From Linnemannia elongata (Eukaryota > Mortierellomycota > Mortierellomycetes > Mortierellales > Mortierellaceae): a stretch of DNA of 64,000 nucleotides. Made by a program: the position numbers and the translations under genes. The stretch covers positions 1,674,001 to 1,738,000 of the forward strand of contig JAXBDG010000013.1 in assembly GCA_036320915.1 (NCBI GenBank), read 5' to 3'. Positions 46,064 to 57,876 of this stretch are shown here, in pieces (position 1 is the first letter of the stretch; each line of letters begins with the position of its first letter). Below the pieces are notes generated by a model. It saw only the letters and a program-made list of their open reading frames with translations, searched no databases and was not told the origin of the DNA.

Positions 46064-47695
46064 ATGACTCAAATCGACTTTGGGCTTGTCCTCGCACAGC
46101 CATTCTTCTTGTGCTCCTTGATCCTCTTCGCCGTAAGTCTCCTTCTTAGTCTCAGTCTTCATTCTTTCCACACGCGCAAGGACAGGATAATCTCATGCAG
46201 GACGGTGTCAATCGATCGAGGGAGTGTGAAGGATACGATGAGAAAAGAGACGATTGTGTTTTGTTTCTCTGTTCTTGCGTTTTTCCACTGGACAGGAGTT
46301 CCAATTGGGCTTTTTTTTTCTTTTTCTTTACACATAACTCGCACTTCTCACCCTGTGTTCGGGTAGTGAATTATTTTTCATGTCAGATATCCCGGAGAGT
46401 TTTTTTTTTTGACAAGGAGAACGATCGCTTTGCTTGGACACTTGGCAATGCTATTCGCTCTTTTTCTTCATTTCTATTCATACAAGAGAGAAACTACCTA
46501 CCCACCCCCCCCTTTCCGATGGCATGTACGATGCAGGATTTAAGAAATAGCCTGCGACCATCGGGAACCAATACTTTTCTTCTTTTTCATGCGAGCTGGG
46601 ATATGCACTTCTTTCTTCTCGGCGATTTAACTCCAACACCCCCTAGCTTGTTCATCGTAACGGTCGAAAGCCGACGAAGAGGAGATGAAAGACCAGAGAA
46701 AAAAAAATGGGAGGGGAAATCAAAAAAAGAGAAAGATGGGCGCGTGGTGTGACTACGCGACGATTGGCCGCCATTTTTTAGACCCACCTCTCGTCTTTGT
46801 CCATTTACAGATACAAAAAAGACACCCCAAAAATGCTTAAAAACTAATACTGACAACTTCGTTCTTTTTGTTTTCGTATCTTTAGGGCGGCTGGTTCATC
46901 TCGTTCATCGCCACATGTGTGATTGGAAACGTGATCCCTTTGTTGTGGGTTGATATCTTTTACAACCTGTTCATAATGCTCGGAGCAACATTGGCAGTCG
47001 CCACCAACGCCGTTCACCACTACCGTCTTGTCCTCTTGACCTTCATTGCCGGCTCCTTGACCCTCCTCTTCAACTGCATCGACGCCACCATCAGGATTCA
47101 CGACGCCTTTGGCTCCTCCCGTTACAGCGCCGCTGGTGCCGGATTCATCTTCCAGTCCTTCGTCCTGGTAAGCACTTTAAGCTGTTGATTTTTTTTTCTG
47201 ATTAAGAAAATGTAAGCAACACTTGCGAATACTTAATTTAACCCCTGATTTGTTGGCATGAATTAGATCTTCTGGGTTGTGTACTTTGGAGCAGAGGAAG
47301 AGTCGTTCGCCAAGCAGACAATCAACGGATTCACCATGCCCCGCTCAAACGCAAACGCCTCCACCAGCAACCCCACCACCGTCGGACCCACCACCTTCGT
47401 TTCACCTCAACCCCAACACGTTCAGGTCAACATGAACGGACACGGATCCCCCATGCCTGGTCATGCCCAGCAAGGCCAGGACTATAGCAATGTCGTTGTG
47501 GCCCCTACGGCTGATTATGCTTACAAGGCCCGTGCCTTGTACTCGTATGAGGCTAACCCCGAGGACAACAACGAGCTCTCCTTCACCAAGGGCGAGATTT
47601 TGGAGATTGTCGATAATAAGGGCAAGTGGTGGCAGGCTCGCAAACCTGATGGCTCCGTCGGTATTGCTCCCTCCAACTACCTCCAGCTCATCTAA
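46064..47695 (+). CDS. SHO1: Sho1-type osmosensor, four-TM SH3 membrane protein
   Basis: Three exons, 46064-46132, 46886-47167 and 47267-47695, encode 259 residues. Seen: four closely spaced membrane segments (starting [20 protein letters not shown], then [31 protein letters not shown] and [17 protein letters not shown]). A polar linker and a C-terminal SH3 domain ([45 protein letters not shown]) follow. This is the exact Sho1 layout, though shorter than the yeast protein. Known role: membrane scaffold in the HOG osmostress branch, where SH3 recruits the MAPKK Pbs2, and in the filamentation pathway with a mucin partner. The first intron (753 bp) sits inside the first membrane helix, after codon 23. 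Joins are phase 0 throughout. Confidence 0.93.
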
Positions 47696-48176
47696 AAGAA
47701 AAACTTGGGATATTAAGTATCCTTTTCAAATGCGGGAGAAATGGTTCGTGTAGCATCCATCACCTTTCTTTTGTCCTGGTGATGAAAAGAGATTAGGACG
47801 TCACGAACTTGGGTTCTTGTTTTTGTTCTCCCCTCCTCCTCCCAGAGTCCCTTTCTACCCTTCTGTCGCGCGTTCTTTACGCGACTAATTTTTTGCAGCC
47901 CTCCCACCCTTCTATCACACCCCTATATCCTAACTTTTCCCGCCCCTCCCTAATGGTTCTTCTCCTATGCATGGATTACACATTTCCCCCCTTCCAGAAT
48001 AATATGTATCCGCAACTTTCCCATCATCCTTTTCCTTTGTCATCTCCATAAAAAAAAATCAAATTCAAAATAAAAAAACCCCCAAAAAGTATTTTCTGAA
48101 CAACGCCTTGTTACATTTCACCAATTTTGTAACTAGTTGGTTCTATTACTAAATAGTACGGAATGGAGGACTTGTC
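47696..48176. other. Convergent 3' region
   Basis: This 481-bp gap separates the stops of SHO1 (+) and the Iks1-like kinase (-). It is pyrimidine-rich in the middle with A-runs around 48050-48080. No gene seen. Confidence 0.6.
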
Positions 48177-51100
48177 TTACAAGACGGCGCAGACGCGCCC
48201 ACGACTAAAGAGCCAAACGGCTCCGACCCACGCGACTTGTATGATAACGCCGCTCAATAGTGCCTGCCAAATTAACTTGATCGACTTGTCGTCCTCCGTA
48301 TCATCTTCGACTGCCTCATCATCGTCACCCCGCGTTTTCAGTACCACCGACCCCTCCTGACGACCCTCAACATCGGCGTCGACAGCAGTGTTGGAAGTCG
48401 CTGAAGCAACAGTAACCATGTCGGTGTTTACAACCTGCTGGTCGTCAGAACCATGACGATCCAACAAGGCATTATCCTCATCACCCATCCCACTCTGCTC
48501 AACACTCCTCCTCCTCCTCTGCCGAGCCCCCGCCACCATCCCCACTGCAGAGCCTGTCTTCTTCCTGCGCAAGAACCGCTCCGAGATCAATGAAAGTACA
48601 TACCGGTCCCACACAACCGTCATGACAAGGACAGGGTACAACACCAAAGGCCGTACCATAATCGGGGCACAGATCGACAGACACGCCCAGATCCGTACAA
48701 CGAGACTGATAAACATGAAGTGTGCCGAGAAGTGTTCAGGTAGCGCCGATGCGGATGACGAGACGGAGGTCATGGGCGGTAGAGGAGGAGGGGAGTGTGG
48801 GTGTTGGAGTTGGATCGCCTGCTTCAGTGTCGTCGACTGCTGAGATGTCCTTCTTCGTCGTCGTTGTTGCCGGCGTGGTTGTCGTAAAGGCGCCTGATCT
48901 AGTTCTCCCACACGATAAGGTCCTATCCCAGCTTCCCCCTCGCCTTCATTCTCATCATCATCCGACTCGGTCCCAGACCTGCTCATCCCACCGTTCACTA
49001 ACTCCCCATCGACATCATCGACAGGAGCAACAGAAGCCATAGGAACATCGCCGTCAAGTCCTGCCCCAGATTCCGAACGAGACATATCACGCGCATGGGC
49101 CGATGCTAGATTGCTCCAGTACGCCTTTCCAAATGGCGCATGCGCCTTGGTGATCGCTCCTGACCTTCCAACATCCTCATACTCTGTTTTCTGCAATGGC
49201 TGTTGACCAGAAAAGCTGCCCCTGCGTGTCGAAACCAGATCATCATCCAAACTAGATTCCTCAGAGTCCGAGTCAAGATTTTCGCGACGAGGCGGTTGCC
49301 TGTCCTTCTTCTACACAAAGAGTCAATTGGTCCAAAAAAGAAAAAAAAATAGTCAATTAGCAAATCATCAGGCGAAAAAGGTAGCGGGCAGGTCCTTAAG
49401 GTTTATTTGCAACTCTCGTTTTTTTTTTTTTCTCAGGGACTTACTTCGCGGGGTCGCTTTTGTTTGCTGTTTCTGTTGCTGTGGTTGGCAATGAGAGAAG
49501 ATCCAGAGACCGCTTCACGACTCTTCCTCCTACCTTCACTTTGCCTCGATGACCGCCGTGGACCTCCTGAAACCGCTGTCGAATGATCGCCTTCGTGCTC
49601 TGCAGAACCAGACGGGCCACTACTCTCAACGCTATCATTCGCTTGAGGATTCAACTCGACCGCCAGTCCAAGATTTGAACCCTTCCCACTGACAGCCCGC
49701 TTCCTCGACTGAAATTGCCGCTGCAGCAAGAGATCGGTTTGGCGCTGTCCTACAATAGCAGGATCCTGCGGCACCCTCATCATCTCCAGTCCAGGCGAGC
49801 GATCGACAGCCATAGGCGACGGTGAGAGATATAAACGCTTAGGTGCCCGTGCCTTCAGCGTCATATCCAGCGAGCCTTGAGCAGGCGATACTTGCTCACT
49901 TTGAGGGTACTTGTACATTCCCGCTCCTGTGATAGCAGCAGGGTGCATCATCCGTCGGCGTAACATGTGTCGAAGCCCCAGCCCCAAAGGTTTGACCTTT
50001 TTGTGCAGGTTGGAGCTGGGACTGGCCGTATTCCTGGTAACAGTCGCTGGAGAATGAGGCGTTTGTCCTGTACCACTCTTTGAACTGTCCGCGACCAAAG
50101 TAGCCCGACTCCGCCGCCTGCCAATTCCCAAAGTGGGGCTGTAGTAGTGTTGACGGTGCGTGGCCAGAGTCTGTGGCCCCTTGGATAATGGAAGATGTCT
50201 TTCCATCAAATCATCTCTTGCACCATTTCCATCGCTATCTTGCTTGCGACTCTCTTCTCCCTTTTCCTGGCTGGCCGCGGATTGTGATGAAAAGGTTGAA
50301 GATGCTGCTCGAAATGAGGCTGATGTTGGTGAATCCATGTTTCCATGCATCATGCGGTCTCGCTGAGGGCTCAGCATTGACAAAATATCATCGCAGCTGG
50401 GGCGTTTTGACTTGTCTGTCGACAGCAACACGCGGATCAAAATCTTGAGTTCTTCAGGGATTGCCCGATCGCTCGACTCATCTGCAGGTAGAGTTATTCT
50501 AGAAAACATTCGATACCAAATAGGATGTTTAACGCGTTAGGATTCACGAATTGCAGTATAATAACACCTGTCATTCAAGGGTATCAAGACGTACGATTTG
50601 AACTCCCTGATTTCCTCCTTGAGAATATCCACGTCGTCGATTTGAGTGTATGGCAGGCGAGAGTAGCAGAGGTAGTAAAGGACCATGCCCAACGACCACA
50701 TGTCACCCTTGAACGAGAACTCGTCCGTGTACCGTCCATTAGCATCCACTATATGCAACGAAGAGCGCCAAATAGATAAGTATTCATTCCTAAAAAAAAG
50801 CAATTGGGTTGCGTTTGCCAATGTACGAACAAAGCATACATACCTGATAATAGCTCTGGAGCTAGGAACTCGAGTGTACCAGTCGCTCCTGTTCTGTCCC
50901 GCTTGGCTGCTTGGTCCGAGATCTCACACTCTCCAAAATCGGTAATCAAAATCCTTGGTCGCTCTCCCTTGGTTCCCTTGATCTGGCTGTTGGAGTAACT
51001 CAATAGCAAGTTGGGAGGCTTGAGATCACGGTGAATGATCCCAAGTCGATGCAAATGTGACAAACCCTCGCAAATGTCAAAGAAGAAGCTCCAAATTTCC

Positions 51101-53269
51101 GTGATCGACAAAGAGTGCTTTTGCTGTGCGGCCGATCCATCTACAGTCCCGCTGGCTTCGCCCCCCTTGACTGGTGGCGAGTTCAGTACACCCTGCAAGT
51201 GTTGTCGTTTGGACTGCAAGCGTTCTCTGGCCGACATTGGCTTCTTTGCTTCCGCTCCTTGTCCTGATCCTTCAGCAGCTGGCGTCCCTACATCGGCTCG
51301 GGGTTGTGTCTCAGCAGGCCGTTCGATATATTCTTCTAGATTTCCTCCATTGGCGCACTCCATCAGGATAAAGAGACAGGTGACCTCTGGACCAAACTTG
51401 TGCAGCTGATGGTTCTCGAGCCACGCATGTTTGTATGCGACAATGTTCGGGTGGTGAAGACGTTCCAGCAAATGAACCTCCCGAAGCATTTGAACCAGCC
51501 AATCGTGATTGTCGCCCACAGCCACTTTCTTGATCGCGTATTCTCCCAGATGAATGCCGTCCAGGATGTGTTGACACAGAAAGACAGATCCTCGATAGCC
51601 ACGGCCCAACTTCATCTGCTCGACAAAGAATCGCTCATAGTAGCCCTGATTGAGAGCGTCGTGTGAGAGATGCGCAGGGTTGTTGGCGTTCCGTGCGCGG
51701 CTCTTGCTTTCGTCCAGTGGAGGCGTCTGACTGTCAAGGTCCAGTGATGCTCTACTTGATGACGTCGGTGAGCCGATCGGCGAGGGCTCTGGATACTCTG
51801 GATCTGCATTGCCTTGAAGCGAGCCCCGTCTCGAGAGCGCAATACTAGTTGGTTGATAAATTGGTACATATTAGGGTCATATTCGCTCTCGATTAATTTC
51901 GTTGGCAGTCTGATGTGGTTGACAACTTACTTGGCATCGGCAAGCATCCGAAAGTAGTTGGAATCCATGAATCCCGACGTATTGTTTGCTCCAGCCTATA
52001 TTTCATAGTAAGTTGATATAATCCTGGTGTTAGTGTTTGCTCTCCACCTATGTGCCCTTCCGATATCTTATTCAGGTCTTGCGAAAAGGCGTAGCTGGAC
52101 TTCCTTGATGAACATGTACCTGGTCCGATATGGGATCATCCAGATCCAGAGGTCTCCTGCATAGCGCGCATATCCTCGAATCGTTTCGAAGCGACTAGAA
52201 GGTTTAACAAAAAAGGGTTCAAAATAAAAGGCATTAGAGGTAATGGAGACAGTGCGAACAAAAGAAGGTTCAAGAACCGAATGAAGGAGCAGTCACCCAT
52301 TGTTCAATTTTGCTCCATGGTGTTCCTAATCATGCATACCATCGGATGCGAGTCTGGGCCAACAGTCGTCTGCACGACAAGCGATTGCATCTGCGGGTTA
52401 TAGAGTACAGTCCGACCACGGGGAGGCGACCGCCTATGTCGTAAGAAGAAAAACGAGGACATCTCTGTTAGGCGAAGGAGTGCGTATCCCACAGCTTGAG
52501 CCAGATCAAACGTCATACTCCTCAGCAGTAGAAAAGGTTTCACTTACAGAATGACGCGCCACTCCTGGGAATAAGGTACGATTTCGCGATGGCTTCTGGC
52601 TGAAAAGGGTATACCCGACGACGAAGAGGTAGAGTGCTGATGGTCGTTGGCAATAAATCGACCGTCGTGCCAGACATGAGGACTCATCGAAAGTGACATG
52701 CTTCTGTTGGTGCGACGGGCTTGTGGAAGTATGTCTCGTCCGGATCGATCGCTGCCTTCTCCTCTCGTCATAGCAGCATGAAATCCGCTATGCTGTGTAG
52801 GCGGTGAAGAACTGAAGAGGACAGGCGGCCGCATCAGTTCTGAGGGGTCAGACTCGTGGCCCTGATCAGAAACGCTCTCGCGGTAGTGCTGCAGTTGCCA
52901 GTCCGAATCATCACCAGCTCCACCACTGGAAGGTCTCGTGTCGGAACTGTCGGGTCTCCTTTGACCCGGTTCTTGAAGATCCTTGAATCTCAGTAAATAT
53001 CTAGACTGTGATGGGTGCTGTTCAGGAAAGCCAGTGTCGGTATAGCGAGGGTCGTTTTCGCGATTGGCATAACCTTGTGAGGAATGGTCGTTGTTATGCC
53101 ATGCGATGGGCAAGTTTGGGTGCGGAATGAGCCAAGGCTGTTGCTGGTGTTCGGCCTGGAGTGGATGCAGTTGTTGATGGTGTCGTGAGTCTGAGTACAT
53201 TGGAGGCTGCATTGAGTCTCGTTTCCGTTCTGAGTCCTGGTTTTCGTCGTCATGTGGGTTATTGTCCAT
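48177..53269 (-). CDS. IKS1: Iks1-like serine/threonine protein kinase with C-terminal membrane segments
   Basis: Eight minus-strand exons: 53269-52548, 52433-52340, 52194-52120, 51995-51931, 51844-50844, 50748-50595, 50498-49445 and 49310-48177; about 1,432 residues. Seen: a Gln/His/Ser-rich head, then EWRVIL with YNPQMQSLVV, a CALCRRPL zinc-knuckle-like motif and the NYFRMLA string that precede the kinase in Iks1-type proteins. The kinase has GRGYRG (400-405), AIKK with K425, HRDLKPPN with D593, DFGE with D622, APELL and SFKGDMWSLGMVLYYL. An insertion (about 497-555) sits between the hinge and the catalytic helix. After about residue 750 comes a long basic/acidic tail and two hydrophobic stretches (about 1252-1288 and 1403-1424). 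The family's cellular role is poorly known. Membrane anchoring is inferred from these segments. Confidence 0.88.
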
Positions 53270-53449
53270 GGTGTGGTAGGAAGGGGTGAGTGTGGTTGGT
53301 TGGGTGGTTAAAGTGAGTGTGGTCAACAAAAGAAAGCTGCCTCTATATTTTTTTGACTTTTATTTAAACGTTCGATCCCCGTGACGCAGTTTGTCCGTTT
53401 ATTCAAACAATGCATGCAGTGCATAATAGTCGCACTACTTTTAGATTTG

Positions 53450-54961
53450 TTACACGTCAGAAAGGGGTGCAAGCTTTGATCGCGAATAGCGATACTTGTC
53501 AACAAGCAAAGTCTTGATGTTCTCCTTTCCTTCAAGCATCCTAAACAAGCACTTCACTACCCCTGAGAACACATGTCGCGTGTCGCTGTCATGTTGATAC
53601 CACCCCATCACAGGGTTCATACCCGAAATCTGCTCAGCCTCTGTATCAGTATCATCCTCATCTGAGCCTGCGCTGTCCTCGTCTTCTCCGATCCACGCAA
53701 ACTTGATCCCAAACGTCTCAAGCTTCTTACATCCCCAATCCTCCTTTTTCCAAACGTCAAATACCGCGGTTTCTCCCAATGGCACGTCGATGATCATGAA
53801 ACTCTTGAGTTGGCGACACTGTGTAAGGAGCGGAAGGACACAACGAGCCCCTTCGACTGAATGTTGACCGACATAGCCCTCGACAGCCCATGAAACCTCT
53901 AAATCCACAAGTGTCCCGGCATGCGAGATAATGGCCAAGAACAACTCCTTGTCGTGCCAAGGCGCGTCCCATACAGTCAACTTAGCCAGGCCAGACGCAG
54001 AGCAATCTCGAATAAAAGCAATGGCAGAGGAAATGGTAGCAGATTCGCCACCCATATAATTGAGGACGCTTTGAATCGTCAGCTCCTTGAAATTGGGACA
54101 ATACTCGCGGAGACACCTTGCCAGCTCACTTGCTCCGTGTTGGTCCTCGACCTGATGCAGTTTCAGGCCGAGGGTCCTGAGATTCGGGCTGGCAACAACG
54201 AGCTCTCGAATGAAAAGGGGATTGATTCGGCGTGGGTAATCGTAACGACAGGTGTCAATTAGCATCGACTCCAGACGTGGCAGAGTCACACGGGTGCTTG
54301 TGGGATCGTTGCTGTCCGTGAGGTTACCGACAGAAAAGTGTGTAATGTGACGGAGTTTCAGTGTCGTTAACGTGTTGGCCATTGGCCGGAGGACATCAAT
54401 GAAGGGCAGTTCCATGTTGTTCCATCGGTAGAGAACCAGTTCCCGAACACTTCCCAGCTCGGCAAAGTCGTCTTTCCGCAAAGTGATATAGATTGAGGAT
54501 TGTGGTCCTTCCCAGACTAGCGTCTTGAGTCCCGGATTGGTGCTAACGAGCTGCCGTTCCAATGGGAGATCGAGTATTTTGCGGTCGGTGTAGGTCTTGA
54601 GGAGCTCCAAGGTGACCAGCTGAGTACAGCCGAGTTGCTTTGGCAGTACACCAGAGATGTTGACGATCCTAAAGTGCGGAGCGTTGGTTGAAATTGAATG
54701 CTGAGAGAAGTGGTACATGTTGAAGGGATTGTAGGAGTACCAGAGGATAGGATGGAAAGTCCTGAACCAGAATTTGGAGACCTGGATGAAGGCGAGGAGG
54801 GAGACGATTTTGTCTCTGTTGGCAGCCCACTCGGTGGCTTGCCCGTCGGTGGAGAGGTAGAAGCATTCACCGATAGCCATCAATATCTCGGGGATGTTGA
54901 GAGCACGACACCTGGCAGGGGATGTGTATCGTTGTTGCTGTTGTTGTCGGGTTTCCTGCAT
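53450..54961 (-). CDS. F-box/LRR-like protein A
   Basis: One minus-strand exon of 503 residues; the ATG at 54961 is the only one ahead of the domain. Seen: a Gln-rich head, then NIPEILMAIGECFYL and VSKFWFRTFHPILWYSYN, which fit a degenerate F-box. Repeated leucine-rich units follow over most of the length (for example LVTLELLKTY, VRELVLYRWNNMEL, LTTLKLRHITHF, LRTLGLKLHQVED, FKELTIQSV). An acidic patch lies near the end (DEDSAGSDEDDTDTEAE). The layout matches the large family of F-box/LRR proteins in Mortierellaceae. Expected role: substrate receptor of an SCF ubiquitin ligase, target unknown. It sits 0.9 kb from a second gene of the same type on the same strand. Confidence 0.78.
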   Translation of the reverse strand: MQETRQQQQQRYTSPARCRALNIPEILMAIGECFYLSTDGQATEWAANRDKIVSLLAFIQVSKFWFRTFHPILWYSYNPFNMYHFSQHSISTNAPHFRIVNISGVLPKQLGCTQLVTLELLKTYTDRKILDLPLERQLVSTNPGLKTLVWEGPQSSIYITLRKDDFAELGSVRELVLYRWNNMELPFIDVLRPMANTLTTLKLRHITHFSVGNLTDSNDPTSTRVTLPRLESMLIDTCRYDYPRRINPLFIRELVVASPNLRTLGLKLHQVEDQHGASELARCLREYCPNFKELTIQSVLNYMGGESATISSAIAFIRDCSASGLAKLTVWDAPWHDKELFLAIISHAGTLVDLEVSWAVEGYVGQHSVEGARCVLPLLTQCRQLKSFMIIDVPLGETAVFDVWKKEDWGCKKLETFGIKFAWIGEDEDSAGSDEDDTDTEAEQISGMNPVMGWYQHDSDTRHVFSGVVKCLFRMLEGKENIKTLLVDKYRYSRSKLAPLSDV

Positions 54962-55852
54962 ATTGGAGGAAGGAAAAGAAGATGAACGAGAATTGTGCGA
55001 GTGACAGGAAGAGAGAACCAAAGAAAGAAAGAGACATTTTGACAGGGGTACGTATTGTTGCGATGGATGGGTGCGTCGACTTTTGACTTTGTTTGTTCGC
55101 CGTCACTTCAACTTCCTGGTTCCAACTACTCACTGCACTCTATTGCCACAGGTACTCACATGATTTGTTGTTTGTTCATAAAAAATCAAGGCGTGTTGCT
55201 TCGCCCAAGTAAAGTCCATCAATCCACACCTAACGTCGCTGACTGTCTCATCAACAAGGTTGCGTCTCTCGACCTTGTCTCCTTCCATTTCCTTTTCTTT
55301 GCTACCACCCCCACCACTTTCTTGCCCCTGTTAAAAAAACCCCCTTATCTTTGCCACCATTCCAACGCGTTTATCGCCTTTGAATGAGGTTCTTTCTCTG
55401 GAGGAAAAGCAAGCTCTCCTTTTGCACCTCGCCTCTTCTCTCTTCTCTTTCTTCTCTTTCTTCTCTTCTTTCTGCTCTCTTCCCTCTCTTCCCTCTCTTT
55501 CCCCTTCCCTTCTTCTTCCTCTTTCGTTGACATTGCCATCGCTTTTCGCATTCGACTCATTCGTTCGGACGAGACGACATCAAAGGTAAGTTCAACACCC
55601 CTTCGCTCTTATATTCATCCATATCATGGCATTTTTCATTTTTCTCAGTCTTCCGCAGAGTCTGGTGTCTTCCAAAGCTCAGGTTCTCAAACACACCTAT
55701 TCTCCATTGAACAACCGTCAACAAGCTACTGTTTGTGAAGAAGTGTCTCGAGCTTCATGGAGCTTTTATTCCACTTTTATTTGAGATATTTAGTCAAATC
55801 TCAATAAAAGTTTTTTGCATAGTATCGGATTTTATTAGGCCTCAAAGACGTA
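54962..55852. other. Intergenic region between two F-box genes
   Basis: Promoter of F-box gene A and 3' region of F-box gene B, both minus strand. Pyrimidine-rich from about 55430 to 55530. No gene seen. Confidence 0.55.
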
Positions 55853-57457
55853 TCAAGGGCTCAATGGGGTCTCATTTAACGCTATAAAGATCAGCTGTTG
55901 GTCCTCACCTTCAACCGCCACGACCACAAGCTCTACTTCCACAGGGCCTCCTTCAGGCAACGCCATGATGCGACTGTTCAGTTCCTTTAATCGTTCAAAA
56001 TGAGCCTCTCTCATTTGCGAGATAACAACCTCACGCTGCTCCTGGAAGACAATTGGCAAATCGCACACGCTGACAAAGAGCGTCAGATTGCTTAGTTGGG
56101 TGGTCACCCACTGTCGCTCCAGAATATCTGTCAGTGTCGTGTAAAGCCCTTCTAGGCGCCCGGGCCATTCAGTCCTTCGGATGTGTAGTTCCTTGAGGTT
56201 GACACACTCTCCAAAGATTGCAGAGACCGAGATCTTTACCAATAATCCTGTCCAGTCGATATCGATCTTGGTTAGAGTTGTTGAGTGTCGGAGGATCACA
56301 GGTGTGAAACTGAGCTCTATAAAACTGTCGTGAAATCCATGAAAGCTAATGTCCTCCACCGTTTGGCGCGGTAATGACTCCATGATCCTGAAGAGCAGCG
56401 GTCCACCTGTTCTACGAGGTGGCATGCCACGCCACCCGCAGCTCAAAGACCGGATCTTGGGACACTCTCTGCCAATATACTCGCCCAACACAGCATGATC
56501 GTAGCGGTCCGGGAAGTTTTGGATGTTGAGTTGCCTTAGATTCGGGCAACGCGCAAAAACAGTCAAAAGCTCATCCGCTGACGTCGAATTCGTTACCTCC
56601 CACAGATGCATTTCCACCAAGTTTGTCAAAGGCTCCTGCTTCCTGCATTCGACCCTCCACTCAGCATCTTCAGGAACGCCGTCAAGATCCCACTCTGAGA
56701 GCTCTTCACTGTTAAAACTCTGGACCGCGGTCAATGCGAACTTGCTGATCAACGGACAGCAATTGAAAAAGATTTCGGCTCCAGCCTGGAACTGTAGATC
56801 GGGGTCGCAAACGATCATAAGGTCCAACATCGTCAGGCGGGAGAGTCCTGCAACAGCCTTTCCAAGTAGTCGACATCCAAGGAGGTCCATCTTCGCGTCA
56901 AGGCACGATTCCAGGTATTCTAGCCGTGGGTTGAGAGAAATGAGCCAGCTGAGCTCTGCCATGAGCTCGCGGTCGTCTAGGAAATGCGGTAGCTGGTAGG
57001 AGCAGTCCACAGCGGCTTGGTCCGTCAGTTCCAGGTATTGGAGATTTGTGATTGGAGGCACGGGTACAACTCGACAGGTGCGGTAATCTTCTGGCGGGAG
57101 CCATTGCGGTAAAGATGGTGGTATGGCGGTTGACGAGAATTGGTCCAGGGCTCGTATATCCTCAAAGGCCAGCAAACAATTATAATAGTAATGCAGCTCA
57201 GTTGGTCCAAGGATAAGCTTCCTGACATGACGGATGTTACGCCCCAGAGCGAGCAGACACGGCGTCGAGGCAAAGATTTTCTGCTCTCTTCCATAGCAGC
57301 TACTGATAAAGAGGTCTCTGTAAAGCGACGGGGTACAAGATTGATGGATCCTATGGCTGGTCCTGCAGAGTCGAGAGATATCAATTGGTTCGAGGATAGT
57401 TGCGACGAGATCCAGGAGTTCTGGGGTGTTGAAGAAACGGTCCCGAGCGGTTTCCAT
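55853..57457 (-). CDS. F-box/LRR-like protein B
   Basis: One minus-strand exon of 534 residues from the ATG at 57457; the frame is open a little further upstream but lacks another ATG. Seen: an N-terminal F-box-like sequence (FFNTPELLDLVATILEPIDI, SRLCRTSHRIHQSCTPSLYR). Leucine-rich units follow (LQYLELTDQ, LSRLTMLDLMIV, LVEMHLWEV, LRQLNIQNF, IRSLSCGW, LKELHIRRTEW, LSNLTLFVSV). The C-terminus is short and polar. Same general type as gene A, but the sequences are clearly different, so this is not a recent duplicate. Expected role: SCF substrate receptor. Its start faces the start of the PHD/F-box gene 419 bp away. Confidence 0.8.
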   Translation of the reverse strand: METARDRFFNTPELLDLVATILEPIDISRLCRTSHRIHQSCTPSLYRDLFISSCYGREQKIFASTPCLLALGRNIRHVRKLILGPTELHYYYNCLLAFEDIRALDQFSSTAIPPSLPQWLPPEDYRTCRVVPVPPITNLQYLELTDQAAVDCSYQLPHFLDDRELMAELSWLISLNPRLEYLESCLDAKMDLLGCRLLGKAVAGLSRLTMLDLMIVCDPDLQFQAGAEIFFNCCPLISKFALTAVQSFNSEELSEWDLDGVPEDAEWRVECRKQEPLTNLVEMHLWEVTNSTSADELLTVFARCPNLRQLNIQNFPDRYDHAVLGEYIGRECPKIRSLSCGWRGMPPRRTGGPLLFRIMESLPRQTVEDISFHGFHDSFIELSFTPVILRHSTTLTKIDIDWTGLLVKISVSAIFGECVNLKELHIRRTEWPGRLEGLYTTLTDILERQWVTTQLSNLTLFVSVCDLPIVFQEQREVVISQMREAHFERLKELNSRIMALPEGGPVEVELVVVAVEGEDQQLIFIALNETPLSP

Positions 57458-57876
57458 GCTGACAGGGCTGGTGTGAGTTCGAAGGATGGAGAATAACGAA
57501 TGTGTTGAGTTAATGAGCTGTCGTTTTAACAACTGATGTAGTTACTCGTGTTTGTAAGCCACCCTGAGACATAGAAGCCATAAGCGTTTGTTTCTACTCA
57601 TTTAAGTTACTGGATTTTCTTGCAGCGCTCGAAATCGTTATTATAAAAATTGAATTTTTGGAGTGCCAAATCCCCCACTTCCCTGAAGGTATGAGTTTCT
57701 GCTTACCCATGGATGATAGTCCTTTTTGTTGCTGCAAGCGCTGAGACATTTTTACAAAGGTGATCTTTTCATCACGTGAAGTATTAGCCCTACGCTGTTG
57801 TTGGCCCCTCTACCTCCTCCGCGCAACAGACCTCCTCCTCTTTCAACACACAACCATTACCCATTCACACCACAGG
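57458..57876. promoter_or_regulatory. Shared divergent promoter interval
   Basis: The 419-bp gap separates the starts of F-box gene B (-) and the PHD/F-box gene (+), so both promoters must lie here. No specific element is called. Confidence 0.5.
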
